A stretch of DNA of 64,000 nt from Streptomyces sp. RFCAC02 (GTDB lineage: Bacteria; Actinomycetota; Actinomycetes; Streptomycetales; Streptomycetaceae): positions 2,978,501-3,042,500 of the forward strand of contig NZ_SAUH01000001.1 of NCBI RefSeq assembly GCF_004193175.1, written 5' to 3'. Shown here piece by piece: positions 7,410 to 15,312 of the stretch. The number at the start of each line of letters is the position of its first letter. Positions within the stretch are counted from its first letter, which is position 1. Below the pieces are notes generated by a model that saw only the letters and a program-made list of their open reading frames with translations, was not told the DNA's origin and did no database searches. The translations under genes were made by a program, and so were the position numbers.

Positions 7410-8744
7410 ATGCTGGCCCTGGCACTGCGTTCGATCCGGCGGCGGCCCGGCCGCTTCACCGGCACGCTGCTGGCCGCGTTCCTCGGCGCGGTCATCACCA
7501 TGACGTTCCTCTCCATGCAGGACACGGCCACGGCGGGCGACGTGGACGACACGAGCGCCGAGACCCTGTCGCTCGCCGGCGGCGTCGTCGGCGGGTACGG
7601 GACCCTGCTCGTCTTCTTCGCCATCGCCTCGACCCTGACCGTGAACGTGCGGCAGCGCGAGGAGGAGATCGCCCTCCTGCGCCGTACGGGCGCCACGCCC
7701 GCGCAGGTCACGCGGATGGTGACGGGCGAGGCGGCGGTCGTCGGCCTCGTCGGCGCACTGCTCGCGATCGTTCCCGGGATGCTGGGCGGCCGGGCGCTGC
7801 TCGCGGCGTTCAAGGACTCCGGGCAGGTCGCGGACGGCGTGGACCACGCGTTCGGCCCGATCGCCCTGTCGGCGGGCTTCGCCGTGACGCTGGTGGCGTC
7901 GGTCGGTGCCGCGTACCTCGCCGTGCGGCGGGCCGCGCGGGCCGCCACGGACACGGCGCGCAAGCCGCGCACCGGGCTCAAGAACACGGCGGGCGTACTC
8001 GCGCTGCTGGCCGGCGCCGGCGGGGTGTGCTCCACGTTCGCCATGGACCCGGACCAGCCCGAGCTGATGATGGGACCGGCGTACGGCGCGATCATGCTGT
8101 CGATCGGCTTCGCGGTCCTCTCCGCGCCGCTGCTGCGCGGCGTCCTCGCGGTCCTCGGCCGTCCGATCGGCGCCCTGACCGGCGGCAGCGGCTACCTGGC
8201 CGTCACCACGCTGCGGCGGCGCGCGTCCGGCATGGCGGGCGTCCTGATGCCGCTGATCCTCTTCACCGGCATCGCGACGGCGACGCTCGGCATCCAGGCC
8301 GTCGAGCGGGACGCGCTCGACGCGGCGGGCGTGACGCGGACCGTGGAGGACAAGAACCTGGAGACGCTGAACGTCATCGTCGTCGGCATCATCGTCGTGT
8401 TCTGCTGCGTCATGCTGGTCAACAGCCTGTACGCCTCGACGTCCTACCGGGGGCGCGAGTTCGGCGGGCAGCGGCTGGCGGGGGCGACGCCGCGCCAGGT
8501 GGTGCGCGCCGTCGGGATCGAGAGCACGCTGGTCCTCGTGGTCGGGCTGCTGTGCGGGACGGCCGCCGGCGCGGCGGGTCTGGCGGCGTTCGCCGGAGTC
8601 CGCACCAAGGCGTCCTGGCCGGCCGAGGCACCGCTGATCTGGGCGGGCATCGCGGCGGTCGCGGTGCTGGCGACCCTGGCGACGAGCCTGCTGACGGCCC
8701 GCAGGACGATGCGCACCCCGGCGATCAGGGCGGCCGCCGTCTGA
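7410..8744 (+). CDS. FtsX-like ABC transporter permease
   Basis: The 444-residue membrane protein is the partner of the ATPase just upstream. Two FtsX domains are visible. Each has hydrophobic spans followed by a cytoplasmic coupling helix with the Gly-Ala-Thr-Pro motif ([11 protein letters not shown] near residue 95; [12 protein letters not shown] near 355). The first helix is at about 16-36. The large extracytoplasmic domain of MacB is absent, as in the BceB-like and related actinobacterial exporters. The substrate is unknown. A strong terminator follows immediately. Confidence 0.88.
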   Translation: MLALALRSIRRRPGRFTGTLLAAFLGAVITMTFLSMQDTATAGDVDDTSAETLSLAGGVVGGYGTLLVFFAIASTLTVNVRQREEEIALLRRTGATPAQVTRMVTGEAAVVGLVGALLAIVPGMLGGRALLAAFKDSGQVADGVDHAFGPIALSAGFAVTLVASVGAAYLAVRRAARAATDTARKPRTGLKNTAGVLALLAGAGGVCSTFAMDPDQPELMMGPAYGAIMLSIGFAVLSAPLLRGVLAVLGRPIGALTGGSGYLAVTTLRRRASGMAGVLMPLILFTGIATATLGIQAVERDALDAAGVTRTVEDKNLETLNVIVVGIIVVFCCVMLVNSLYASTSYRGREFGGQRLAGATPRQVVRAVGIESTLVLVVGLLCGTAAGAAGLAAFAGVRTKASWPAEAPLIWAGIAAVAVLATLATSLLTARRTMRTPAIRAAAV

Positions 8745-8757
8745 GCGGCCGCGCCGA

Positions 8758-8793
8758 TGCCCCGTGGACGACGCCACCGCGTCCCACGGGGCA
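8758..8793 (+). terminator. Hairpin terminator after the ABC/FtsX operon
   Basis: Perfect 10-base arms, TGCCCCGTGG at 8758-8767 and its complement at 8784-8793, form a stable stem with a 16-base loop 14 bases after the permease stop codon. Confidence 0.8.
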
Positions 8794-9203
8794 TCCGCCG
8801 TTCAGCGGCACGGACCGGCACGGCCGGACCGCCCCCGACGCACACACCCGACGCGGCACCGCGCCCGAACGGACCCCGGCCGGACCAGGCGGACTCCCAC
8901 CCCGGTCCCCACAGGCCGCGCCGGAGCGGCGGGCCGACCCGCCGACCGATGCCCCGCCACCGGCCGAGCGCGGTGCACCCGGGTGACGCGGACACTCAAG
9001 CCCTCATCGAGACCTCGCCGACGGCACCACGAGCCGATCAGCCTCCGCAGGCCGCGTCCGGACGGGGGCACCGGCGAGCCGGCCCCCCGGGCGGAGGGCC
9101 GCGCGCGGCGCCCCCCGGTGGACGCGGTGGTGCCGGAGCGACCGGCGGGTGACGCGGGTGCGTTCCGCCCCGCCGCCGCCCCGGGGCGGTGGATACTTCG
9201 GGC
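8794..9203. other. Intergenic region without a convincing gene
   Basis: About 410 bases follow the terminator. Open frames exist on both strands but they are Arg/Pro/Thr-rich, lack the third-position G+C bias of the neighbouring genes and have no ribosome-binding sites, so I read them as non-coding. The right end carries the promoter of the next gene: a perfect 14-base palindrome CCGCCCCGGGGCGG (9176-9189), then TACTTC as a -10-like box five bases before the ATG at 9204. Confidence 0.55.
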
Positions 9204-9572
9204 ATGAACGTTCGGCTGCTGCGCTCGGTGGGTGCCGCCACCGCTCTGTACGGTGTCGCCGTCATCGCCCGCCCGGGGCTGCTCGGGCGTCCCTCCGGAC
9301 TCGGGGACGGTGAGCCGGTGCGGATCGGACTGCGGCCCGTCGGACTGCGGGACGCGGCCAACGGCACGGCCATGGTGCTGGCCCCGCGAGGACCCGCCCT
9401 CGCCTGCGCCGCGGCGCTGCGCGTGGCGTCCGACCTGGGCGACGCCCTCGTCCTCGGCCGCACACTGCCCTCCCGCCCGAAGCGCTGGGGAGCCGTCGCC
9501 GTGTCGCTGGGCTGGGGCGCGCTTTCTGTGGCCGGACTGCTGCTGCCGGAACGCAAGGGGGACCCCGCATGA
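9204..9572 (+). CDS. Small integral membrane protein (DUF4267-like)
   Basis: The 122-residue protein starts at an ATG with no ribosome-binding site but a TACTTC box close upstream, so it is probably leaderless. It has about three to four hydrophobic helices interrupted by the conserved-looking block GLRPVGLRDAANG (residues 43-55), which resembles small actinobacterial DUF4267-type membrane proteins. Its stop overlaps the next start (ATGA), so the two genes are translationally coupled. Function unknown. Confidence 0.7.
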   Translation: MNVRLLRSVGAATALYGVAVIARPGLLGRPSGLGDGEPVRIGLRPVGLRDAANGTAMVLAPRGPALACAAALRVASDLGDALVLGRTLPSRPKRWGAVAVSLGWGALSVAGLLLPERKGDPA

Positions 9573-11221
9573 CCGACCGTCCGAACGCCGAGCCGTCCGC
9601 CGGAGGCATCCCTACGGGCGCCCTGGCCGCACTGGCCTCCGACGCCGCCCCGGAAGCCCCGGACGACCCCGCGATACGTGTCGCGGCGGCCCGGTTCCCC
9701 CGTCTCCGTCCCGGCGCCGACCGCGACAGCCTCCTCGACGCCCTGCGTCCCGCGCTGCGCCACGCGGCCTGCCCACCCGGCGTCAGGGCGTCCGTACTGG
9801 GCGCGTGCGCCGACGCCGAGCTGGCCCGGCTCGGCACCGCCGGCGCGCGGGAGCTGGCCGTACGGGCCGGCGACCCGCCCGCCATGACGCCCGCGCTCCT
9901 CACCCGGCCGACCGCGCCGCAGGCCGTCCTCGACGCCGGGGACACCATCGACGACGAGGTGTTCGCCGCCGCTGTACGGCTCCTGCCCGGCGAGCCCGCC
10001 GACCTCGCGGAGGGCGAGGACGTACGGGCCTGGCTGGCGGGGCACCGCGCGAACCTCGCCGCCTGGCGCACCCTGTGGCTCCGCGTCCTGCGCGCCCACC
10101 CCGGCCGGCACGGCGAGATCGTCCGGCTCACCGGGGGCACGGTGGCGGGCGTCATGGTCCGCGAACTGCTCCTCGGCGCACTGCCGTGGGACGTCGAGCC
10201 GGACGTGCTGCGGTCGGTCGCCGAGGCCGATCTCGCCCGGTTCGCCGGGGCCGTCCTCGCCACCCGCGTGTGCCGGCTGCTCACGGCCGGCGGGGCGACC
10301 GGCGCGGAGTGGGCCGGGATCGCCGACGAGCTGGCCGCCCTGCCGCCGGACGCCCGCGCCCTTCCCGAGGCATACCTCCCGTCGTCCGACGTCTCCGCCG
10401 AGGCCATGGCGGACACGGGCGCGCGCGGCCACAACGCGGCGGCCGACTGGGCGGCCCGCGCGGCGGACCGCTGGCGCCCCATCCTCACCCCGGCGCGCGC
10501 CGGGGAACGCGCCTGGCGCACGCCCCCGGAGGAGCTGCGCGCCCTCGGACAACGGTTCGCCCGCACCGCGGCCGAGGCCGTGGCGCTGTGGGAGACGCCG
10601 TCCGGCCGCCCCCGGCGCCGCCCGGTGGGCTGGCTGCGCGACCTGCTGCTGCACCACCCCGACGTGACGGACGGCCTGCGGGACGGCGTACGGGCGGTGC
10701 TGGCCGGCACCCGGGACCCGGACGCAGAGACGGCCGTCGTGGAACGCCTGCTCGCCGATCCGGGGCCACGCCTCGAACACGCCCCCGACGAGACCGTCGC
10801 ACGCTGGCTCGACGACCACCCGGACGACCCCGCCGCCGTCGAGCGCGCCCTGCTCGCCCTCGCCGAACGACCGGGCGGACGCCGCCTGTTCCCCGCCGTC
10901 CTGGCACGTCACCCCGCGCCGGGCGAGGCGCTGCGCCGGCTGACGGAGGAGCTGCCGGCGCGCGTGACGGGCGGCGCGGCGGCCGAACGCGCCTGGGCGC
11001 GGGCCGTCACCGACGCGCCGGAGTGCACGCCGGAGACCGTACGCGCCCTCCCCGCGCACGCCGCGCTGGCGCCCCCGGTGGCCGCGCCCGTGCGCTCCGC
11101 CGTACGGGCGGCGCTCGGCACGGACCCGGCCGCGTGGGAGCGGTTCGCCGCGGGGCACGGCGGACCGCGGCTGCGCGACCTCCTCGACACGGCGGCGGAC
11201 CGGGGGACGAACGGCGCTTGA
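9569..11221 (+). CDS. Large helical protein of unknown function
   Basis: This 550-residue, Ala-, Arg- and Leu-rich protein has no signal peptide and no membrane span. It has a repetitive pattern of short amphipathic helices, many with a Leu-Ala-x-x-Pro or Val-Arg-Ala-Leu motif, reminiscent of HEAT or leucine-rich-variant solenoids. No catalytic motif was recognised. The start overlaps the membrane-protein gene upstream by four bases, so the two probably act together. Its last codons overlap the -35 box of the merR promoter. Confidence 0.7.
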   Translation: MTDRPNAEPSAGGIPTGALAALASDAAPEAPDDPAIRVAAARFPRLRPGADRDSLLDALRPALRHAACPPGVRASVLGACADAELARLGTAGARELAVRAGDPPAMTPALLTRPTAPQAVLDAGDTIDDEVFAAAVRLLPGEPADLAEGEDVRAWLAGHRANLAAWRTLWLRVLRAHPGRHGEIVRLTGGTVAGVMVRELLLGALPWDVEPDVLRSVAEADLARFAGAVLATRVCRLLTAGGATGAEWAGIADELAALPPDARALPEAYLPSSDVSAEAMADTGARGHNAAADWAARAADRWRPILTPARAGERAWRTPPEELRALGQRFARTAAEAVALWETPSGRPRRRPVGWLRDLLLHHPDVTDGLRDGVRAVLAGTRDPDAETAVVERLLADPGPRLEHAPDETVARWLDDHPDDPAAVERALLALAERPGGRRLFPAVLARHPAPGEALRRLTEELPARVTGGAAAERAWARAVTDAPECTPETVRALPAHAALAPPVAAPVRSAVRAALGTDPAAWERFAAGHGGPRLRDLLDTAADRGTNGA

Positions 11222-11248
11222 CCTGGAGCGCGCACCAAGTTCTACGGT
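11218..11248 (+). promoter_or_regulatory. MerR-type promoter with 19-base spacer and operator dyad
   Basis: TTGACC (11218-11223) and TACGGT (11243-11248) are separated by 19 bases, the extended spacing characteristic of MerR-controlled promoters. The spacer contains the inverted repeat ACCTGG (11221-11226) / CCAAGT (11235-11240). The merR ATG at 11256 would be at or next to the transcription start, so the regulator very likely controls its own leaderless operon. Confidence 0.75.
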
Positions 11249-11255
11249 CCTCCTC

Positions 11256-11675
11256 ATGAGCAGCGGACAGGCCGCGCTCCCCGATCGGGAGCCGGCCCTC
11301 ACCATCACCCAGGTCGCCGAACGCACCGGCCTGTCGCCGGACACCCTGCGGTACTACGAGAAGGCGGGGCTGATCGAACGGGTCGGTCGCACCACCGGCA
11401 ACCAGCGCCGTTACGCCGCCGCCGACCTGGCATGGCTGGAGTTCCTGCTGCGGCTGCGGGCGACGGGCATGTCCATCGCCGGCATGCAGCGGTACGCGGC
11501 GCTGCGGGCGGCCGGCGACACGACCGTCGCCGAACGGCTCGCCCTGCTGCGCGCGCACCGCGCCGAACTCGCGGACCGCATCCGCACCCTGCGCCGCAAC
11601 GCGTCCGCGCTCGACACCAAGATCCAGACGTACGAGGCCCTGCTGGCCGCCGACGAAGAGGACGACGCACCATGA
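11256..11675 (+). CDS. MerR family transcriptional regulator
   Basis: The 139-residue protein has the full MerR layout. A winged helix-turn-helix occupies residues 14-85 (LTITQVAERTGLSPDTLRYYEKAGLI, then R-x-x-GNQRRY). It is followed by a coiled-coil dimerisation helix (ERLALLRAHRAELADRIRTLRRN). The C-terminus is short and has no metal-binding Cys, so the effector is more likely organic or redox than a metal. It is coupled by ATGA overlap to the carboxymuconolactone decarboxylase gene, which is therefore its probable target, and an operator-like promoter lies directly upstream. Confidence 0.92.
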   Translation: MSSGQAALPDREPALTITQVAERTGLSPDTLRYYEKAGLIERVGRTTGNQRRYAAADLAWLEFLLRLRATGMSIAGMQRYAALRAAGDTTVAERLALLRAHRAELADRIRTLRRNASALDTKIQTYEALLAADEEDDAP

Positions 11676-12136
11676 CCACCACCCCCGCCACCGACGCCCC
11701 CGCCCTGACCCGCGACGAGCGGTTCACCCGCGGGCTCGCCGCCCTCGACCGGATCGACGGCGAGGCCGGCCACCGCGTCATCGCCTCGCTCGCCGACGTC
11801 TCCCCCGAACTCGGGCATCAGGTCGTCGCCTGGGCCTTCGGCGACATGTACGACCGGCCGGGGCTCGCGCCGCGCGACCGGCAGCTCGTGACCCTCGGCG
11901 TCCTGACCGCGCTGGGCGGCTGCGAGGCCCAGCTCGACGTGCACGTGAACGCCGCCCTCAACGTCGGCCTCACCCCCGGGGAGATCACCGAGGCCCTGCT
12001 CCACTCGGCCGTCTACAACGGCATCCCCAGGGCGCTCAACGCCACCCTCGCCGCCAAGAAGGTCTTCGCCGAACGCGGGCTGCTCCCCGTCGGCCCGGCG
12101 GGCACGGACGGGGAGCGGGCGGACGCCGCCGCCTGA
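11672..12136 (+). CDS. Carboxymuconolactone decarboxylase family protein
   Basis: The 154-residue, all-helical protein belongs to the CMD/AhpD superfamily. The block AFGDMYDRPGLAPRDRQLVTLG is the family hallmark, and CEAQLDVHVNAALNVG contains the conserved Cys and His of the active-site helix, although the second Cys of a CxxC peroxidase pair is absent. Members act as gamma-carboxymuconolactone decarboxylases or as alkylhydroperoxidase-like proteins. With a MerR regulator and no other catabolic genes nearby, a stress-detoxification role is the better guess. Confidence 0.88.
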   Translation: MTTTPATDAPALTRDERFTRGLAALDRIDGEAGHRVIASLADVSPELGHQVVAWAFGDMYDRPGLAPRDRQLVTLGVLTALGGCEAQLDVHVNAALNVGLTPGEITEALLHSAVYNGIPRALNATLAAKKVFAERGLLPVGPAGTDGERADAAA

Positions 12137-12139
12137 CCG

Positions 12140-12703
12140 TCAGGCGACGCGGGCGCCGAGCGAGCCGCGGGTCAGCAGAAAGTGCGCCCGCAGCGTCGGC
12201 CGGGCGAGGACGAGACCCGCTACGACGAACACCGCGCCGAGCGCGCCGGCCAGGTTCGCCGTGTCCTGCGACGCCACCGGGACGAACGCGTACCACTGGG
12301 TGCCGCCCGCCTCGTGGATCGGCTCCCACACGCCGGCCGCCAGCACGAAGCCGAACACCCCCTGCGCGACGAGTCCGAGCGGCAGCGCGGCCGTCACGCA
12401 CCCGGCCGTCATGTCGGCGAGCAGCCAGCTCACGTACCGCCAGGGCAGCAGCCGCGAGGGACCCGCCGCCAGGGCCGGCGCACTCATGGGGACACCGCCC
12501 CACGCGTCGGCGAGCCGCGCGCGGTGGGCGGCGTACCGGTCGATGCGCCGTACGAGCCACGGCGTCGTCCACAGACCGGCGCCGACCGCGGTCAGGGCCA
12601 TGGAGGTGATCAGCAGGCTGAACAGCAGCGCCGAGCACACGACGGACACGACGGCGAGTGCGAAGCCGCGTGCGACGGCGAGAAAGGCGTTCCCGGTGAC
12701 CAT
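12140..12703 (-). CDS. Stand-alone sensor-domain membrane protein
   Basis: The ATG at 12703 follows a strong GGAGGAG ribosome-binding site. The 187-residue product has about four membrane helices with the pattern ARGFALAVVSVVCSALLFSLL and a loop LVRRIDRYAAHRARL. This matches the putative sensor domain found at the N-terminus of many Streptomyces histidine kinases. Here there is no kinase domain and none follows, so it is a sensor-only protein. It is divergent from the MMPL transporter, so it may sense what that transporter handles. Confidence 0.75.
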   Translation of the reverse strand: MVTGNAFLAVARGFALAVVSVVCSALLFSLLITSMALTAVGAGLWTTPWLVRRIDRYAAHRARLADAWGGVPMSAPALAAGPSRLLPWRYVSWLLADMTAGCVTAALPLGLVAQGVFGFVLAAGVWEPIHEAGGTQWYAFVPVASQDTANLAGALGAVFVVAGLVLARPTLRAHFLLTRGSLGARVA

Positions 12704-12873
12704 CGTTGCTCTCCTCCATGGATCGTTCCGGCTTTCGGTGACCTCACTCTCCCGCGCCGGGCGGGGATCCGTCAGCGGGGCGGGGGCGAGTCCCGGGGGT
12801 GTACCTGACACCACCCCCGGTGGGCGGGGCAGACGGCTGGGGCGGCGGCCGCGGCGTTCCTAGCGTCGGCGGT

Positions 12874-15114
12874 ATGACGCGAACACATCGGAACCACCAC
12901 CCGGCCGGCGGGCCGGCCCGCCCCGGGCTCGCCGTACGGCTCGGCGGCTGGAGCACCCGCCACCGCGGGACCGCGATCATCGGATGGCTGCTCTTCGTGG
13001 TGGTCGCCGTGGTCGCGGGCGCCGCCTCGGGCACGCAGTCGCTCACCCGGGCCGAGTACGGCACGGGCGAGTCGGGGCAGGCCGTGCGCATCCTGGAGGA
13101 CGCCGGCATCGACGAACCCGCCCACGAGATGGTCATGCTGCGCGCCGACGAGCCCGACGGCTGGCGCGCGGCGGCCGGCGAGCTGGCGGACGCGCTGACC
13201 GCCACCGGCGAGGTCGCGCCCCTGACGGACCCGGTGGCCTCCGGCGACGGGCGCGCCGGCCTGCTCGCCTTCGACTTCGCCGGCGACCCCGAGACGGTCA
13301 CCGACCGCGCCGACCCGGTCCTCGACGCGGTGGACGCGGTACGGGCCGGCCACCCGGAGCTGACGTTCCACCAGTTCGGCGAGGCGACGGCCGGGATCGC
13401 GCTGTCCGACATGCTCGGCAGCGACCTGCGGACCGCCGAGTTCACGGCCGTGCCGCTGGCGCTCGGCATCCTGCTGGTCGTCTTCGGCGCGTTCGCCGCC
13501 GCGCTGCTGCCGGTCTTCCTCGCGCTGACCGCGTGCGTCGGGACGTTCGGCCTGCTGGCCCTGACCAGCCACCTGGTGGCGCTCGACGAGGCGACCAACT
13601 CCGTGATGTTCCTGGTCGGCCTCGCCGTCGGCGTCGACTACTGCCTCTTCTACCTGCGCCGGGAGCGGGACGAGCGCGCCGCCGGGCGGGACCCGGAGAC
13701 CGCGCTGCGGGTGGCGGCGGCCACGAGCGGCCGCGCGGTCCTGGTGTCCGGGTTCACGGTGCTCGTCGCGATGTCCGGCATGTTCCTGTCCGGGCTCGCG
13801 CTGTTCCACGGATTCGCGGTCGCGACGATCCTGGTCGTCCTGATGGCGATGCTCGGGTCGGTCACGGTGCTGCCCGCCACACTGTCGCTGCTCGGGGACC
13901 GGGTGAACGCGGGGCGCGTCCCGTTCCTCTCCCGCCGCAGGGAGCGCCGGGCGGCGGCCGGGCGGGCGCGCGACGGTCTCTCCGGGCGGCTCATGCGTCC
14001 GGTGCTGGCGCGCCCCGGCCTGTTCGCCGCCGGTGCGGCGGCGGTGCTGCTCGTCCTGTGCGCGCCCGCCCTCGGGATGCGGACGGAACAGCTCGGCATG
14101 GAGAAGCAGCTCGGATCCGACGCCGAACTGACCATCGCCCACCGGGAGATCACCGGGACGTTCCCCGGCGGCCCCGCGCCCGCCGAGGTGGTCGTCCGGG
14201 CGGACGACGTGACGGCGCCCGGCTTCACCGACGCGCTCGCGCGGTTCGAGGACCGGGTGACGGCGGCCGGGCGGTTCGGTGACCGGGTGGCCGTGGAGCG
14301 GTACGAGGCGGAGGGCGTCGTACGGATCTCGGTCCCGCTGGAGGGCGACGGATCGGACGACACGTCGAAGGCGGCCCTCGCCGAGCTGCGCGACTCCATC
14401 GTCCCCGACACGCTCGGCCGGGTCGGTGACGCGTACGTGGCGGGCGACCTGGCCGAGTCGCTGGACTTCACCGACCAGCTCGGCACGGACATCGTGCCGG
14501 TGCTGCTGTTCATCGCGACCGTCACGTTCGTGCTGATGCTCGTGTGCTTCCGGTCGCTGCCGATCGCGCTGGTGTCGATCGTCCTCAACCTGCTGTCGGT
14601 CGGCGCCGCCTACGGCACGATGACGGCGGTCTTCCAGCACGGCTGGGGCGCCTCCCTGCTCGGCACGGAGAAGGCGGGCGCGATCGAGGCGTGGATGCCG
14701 CTGTTCGTGCTGGTGATCCTCTTCGGCCTGTCGATGGACTACCACGTGTTCGTCGTGTCCCGCATCCGTGAGGCACGGCTGCGCGGCCTCGCCACGCGGG
14801 AGGCGATCCGCGAGGGGATCCGGGGGACGGCCGGCTCGGTGACGGGCGCGGCGGTGATCATGGTCGCGGTCTTCTCGGTGTTCGCGCTGTTGCGGATGCA
14901 AGACATGCAGCAGATGGGTGTCGGGCTCGCGGTGGCGGTCCTCGTGGACGCGACGCTCGTCCGGATGGTGCTGCTGCCGGCCGTGATGGCGCTGCTGGGC
15001 GAGCGCAACTGGTACCTGCCCCGGTTCCTGTCCTGGCTGCCGAACGTCGACCACGGCGAGGCCGCGCCCGAGCCGGCCCCGGCGCCCGTGCCCCTCGTGC
15101 CGGCCGGCCGGTGA
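12874..15114 (+). CDS. MMPL family RND transporter
   Basis: This 746-residue membrane protein has the standard two-repeat MMPL topology: one helix, a large external loop, five helices, then the same again. The paired Gly-Asp motifs that carry protons are present as VGLAVGVDYCLFYLRRERDE in the first half and LFGLSMDYHVFVVSRIREAR in the second. Actinobacterial MMPL proteins export lipids, siderophores or antibiotics. TAGCGT ends seven bases before the ATG and there is no ribosome-binding site, so a leaderless message is likely. It is divergent from the sensor-domain protein. Confidence 0.92.
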   Translation: MTRTHRNHHPAGGPARPGLAVRLGGWSTRHRGTAIIGWLLFVVVAVVAGAASGTQSLTRAEYGTGESGQAVRILEDAGIDEPAHEMVMLRADEPDGWRAAAGELADALTATGEVAPLTDPVASGDGRAGLLAFDFAGDPETVTDRADPVLDAVDAVRAGHPELTFHQFGEATAGIALSDMLGSDLRTAEFTAVPLALGILLVVFGAFAAALLPVFLALTACVGTFGLLALTSHLVALDEATNSVMFLVGLAVGVDYCLFYLRRERDERAAGRDPETALRVAAATSGRAVLVSGFTVLVAMSGMFLSGLALFHGFAVATILVVLMAMLGSVTVLPATLSLLGDRVNAGRVPFLSRRRERRAAAGRARDGLSGRLMRPVLARPGLFAAGAAAVLLVLCAPALGMRTEQLGMEKQLGSDAELTIAHREITGTFPGGPAPAEVVVRADDVTAPGFTDALARFEDRVTAAGRFGDRVAVERYEAEGVVRISVPLEGDGSDDTSKAALAELRDSIVPDTLGRVGDAYVAGDLAESLDFTDQLGTDIVPVLLFIATVTFVLMLVCFRSLPIALVSIVLNLLSVGAAYGTMTAVFQHGWGASLLGTEKAGAIEAWMPLFVLVILFGLSMDYHVFVVSRIREARLRGLATREAIREGIRGTAGSVTGAAVIMVAVFSVFALLRMQDMQQMGVGLAVAVLVDATLVRMVLLPAVMALLGERNWYLPRFLSWLPNVDHGEAAPEPAPAPVPLVPAGR

Positions 15115-15137
15115 TCCGCTGCTGACGGCCTCTCATC

Positions 15138-15175
15138 CCGGTGTCCCGGTACGCGTCCGCGTGCCGGGACACCGG
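15138..15175 (+). terminator. Strong hairpin terminator after the MMPL gene
   Basis: Perfect 12-base arms CCGGTGTCCCGG (15138-15149) and CCGGGACACCGG (15164-15175) lie 23 bases after the stop codon. Confidence 0.9.
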
Positions 15176-15208
15176 CGCGAGGTGACGGAGCGTGAGGCGC
15201 CCGACCCC

Positions 15209-15271
15209 TTGACGGGCGTCCCGAGCGCTCGTACCGTCGCCGCCGGATTCATGGATTGAAACGACTCAATC
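15209..15271 (+). promoter_or_regulatory. Promoter and LacI-like operator of the rhamnogalacturonan lyase gene
   Basis: TTGACG (15209-15214) and TACCGT (15232-15237) with an exact 17-base spacer form a good housekeeping promoter. The inverted repeat GATTGA-AACGAC-TCAATC (15254-15271), centred on CG as in LacI-family operators, lies about 10 to 27 bases past the expected transcription start, a position suited to repression. A sugar-responsive LacI-type repressor is inferred; none is encoded next door. Confidence 0.7.
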
Positions 15272-15312
15272 GATGCCGGTCCACCCACCCACCGGAGGAA
15301 GGGCGTCCCCTT

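Noticed and set aside
8764..9207. Arg/Pro/Thr-rich open frame between the permease and the membrane-protein gene
   Set aside because: It starts inside a terminator stem, has no ribosome-binding site and no coding bias.
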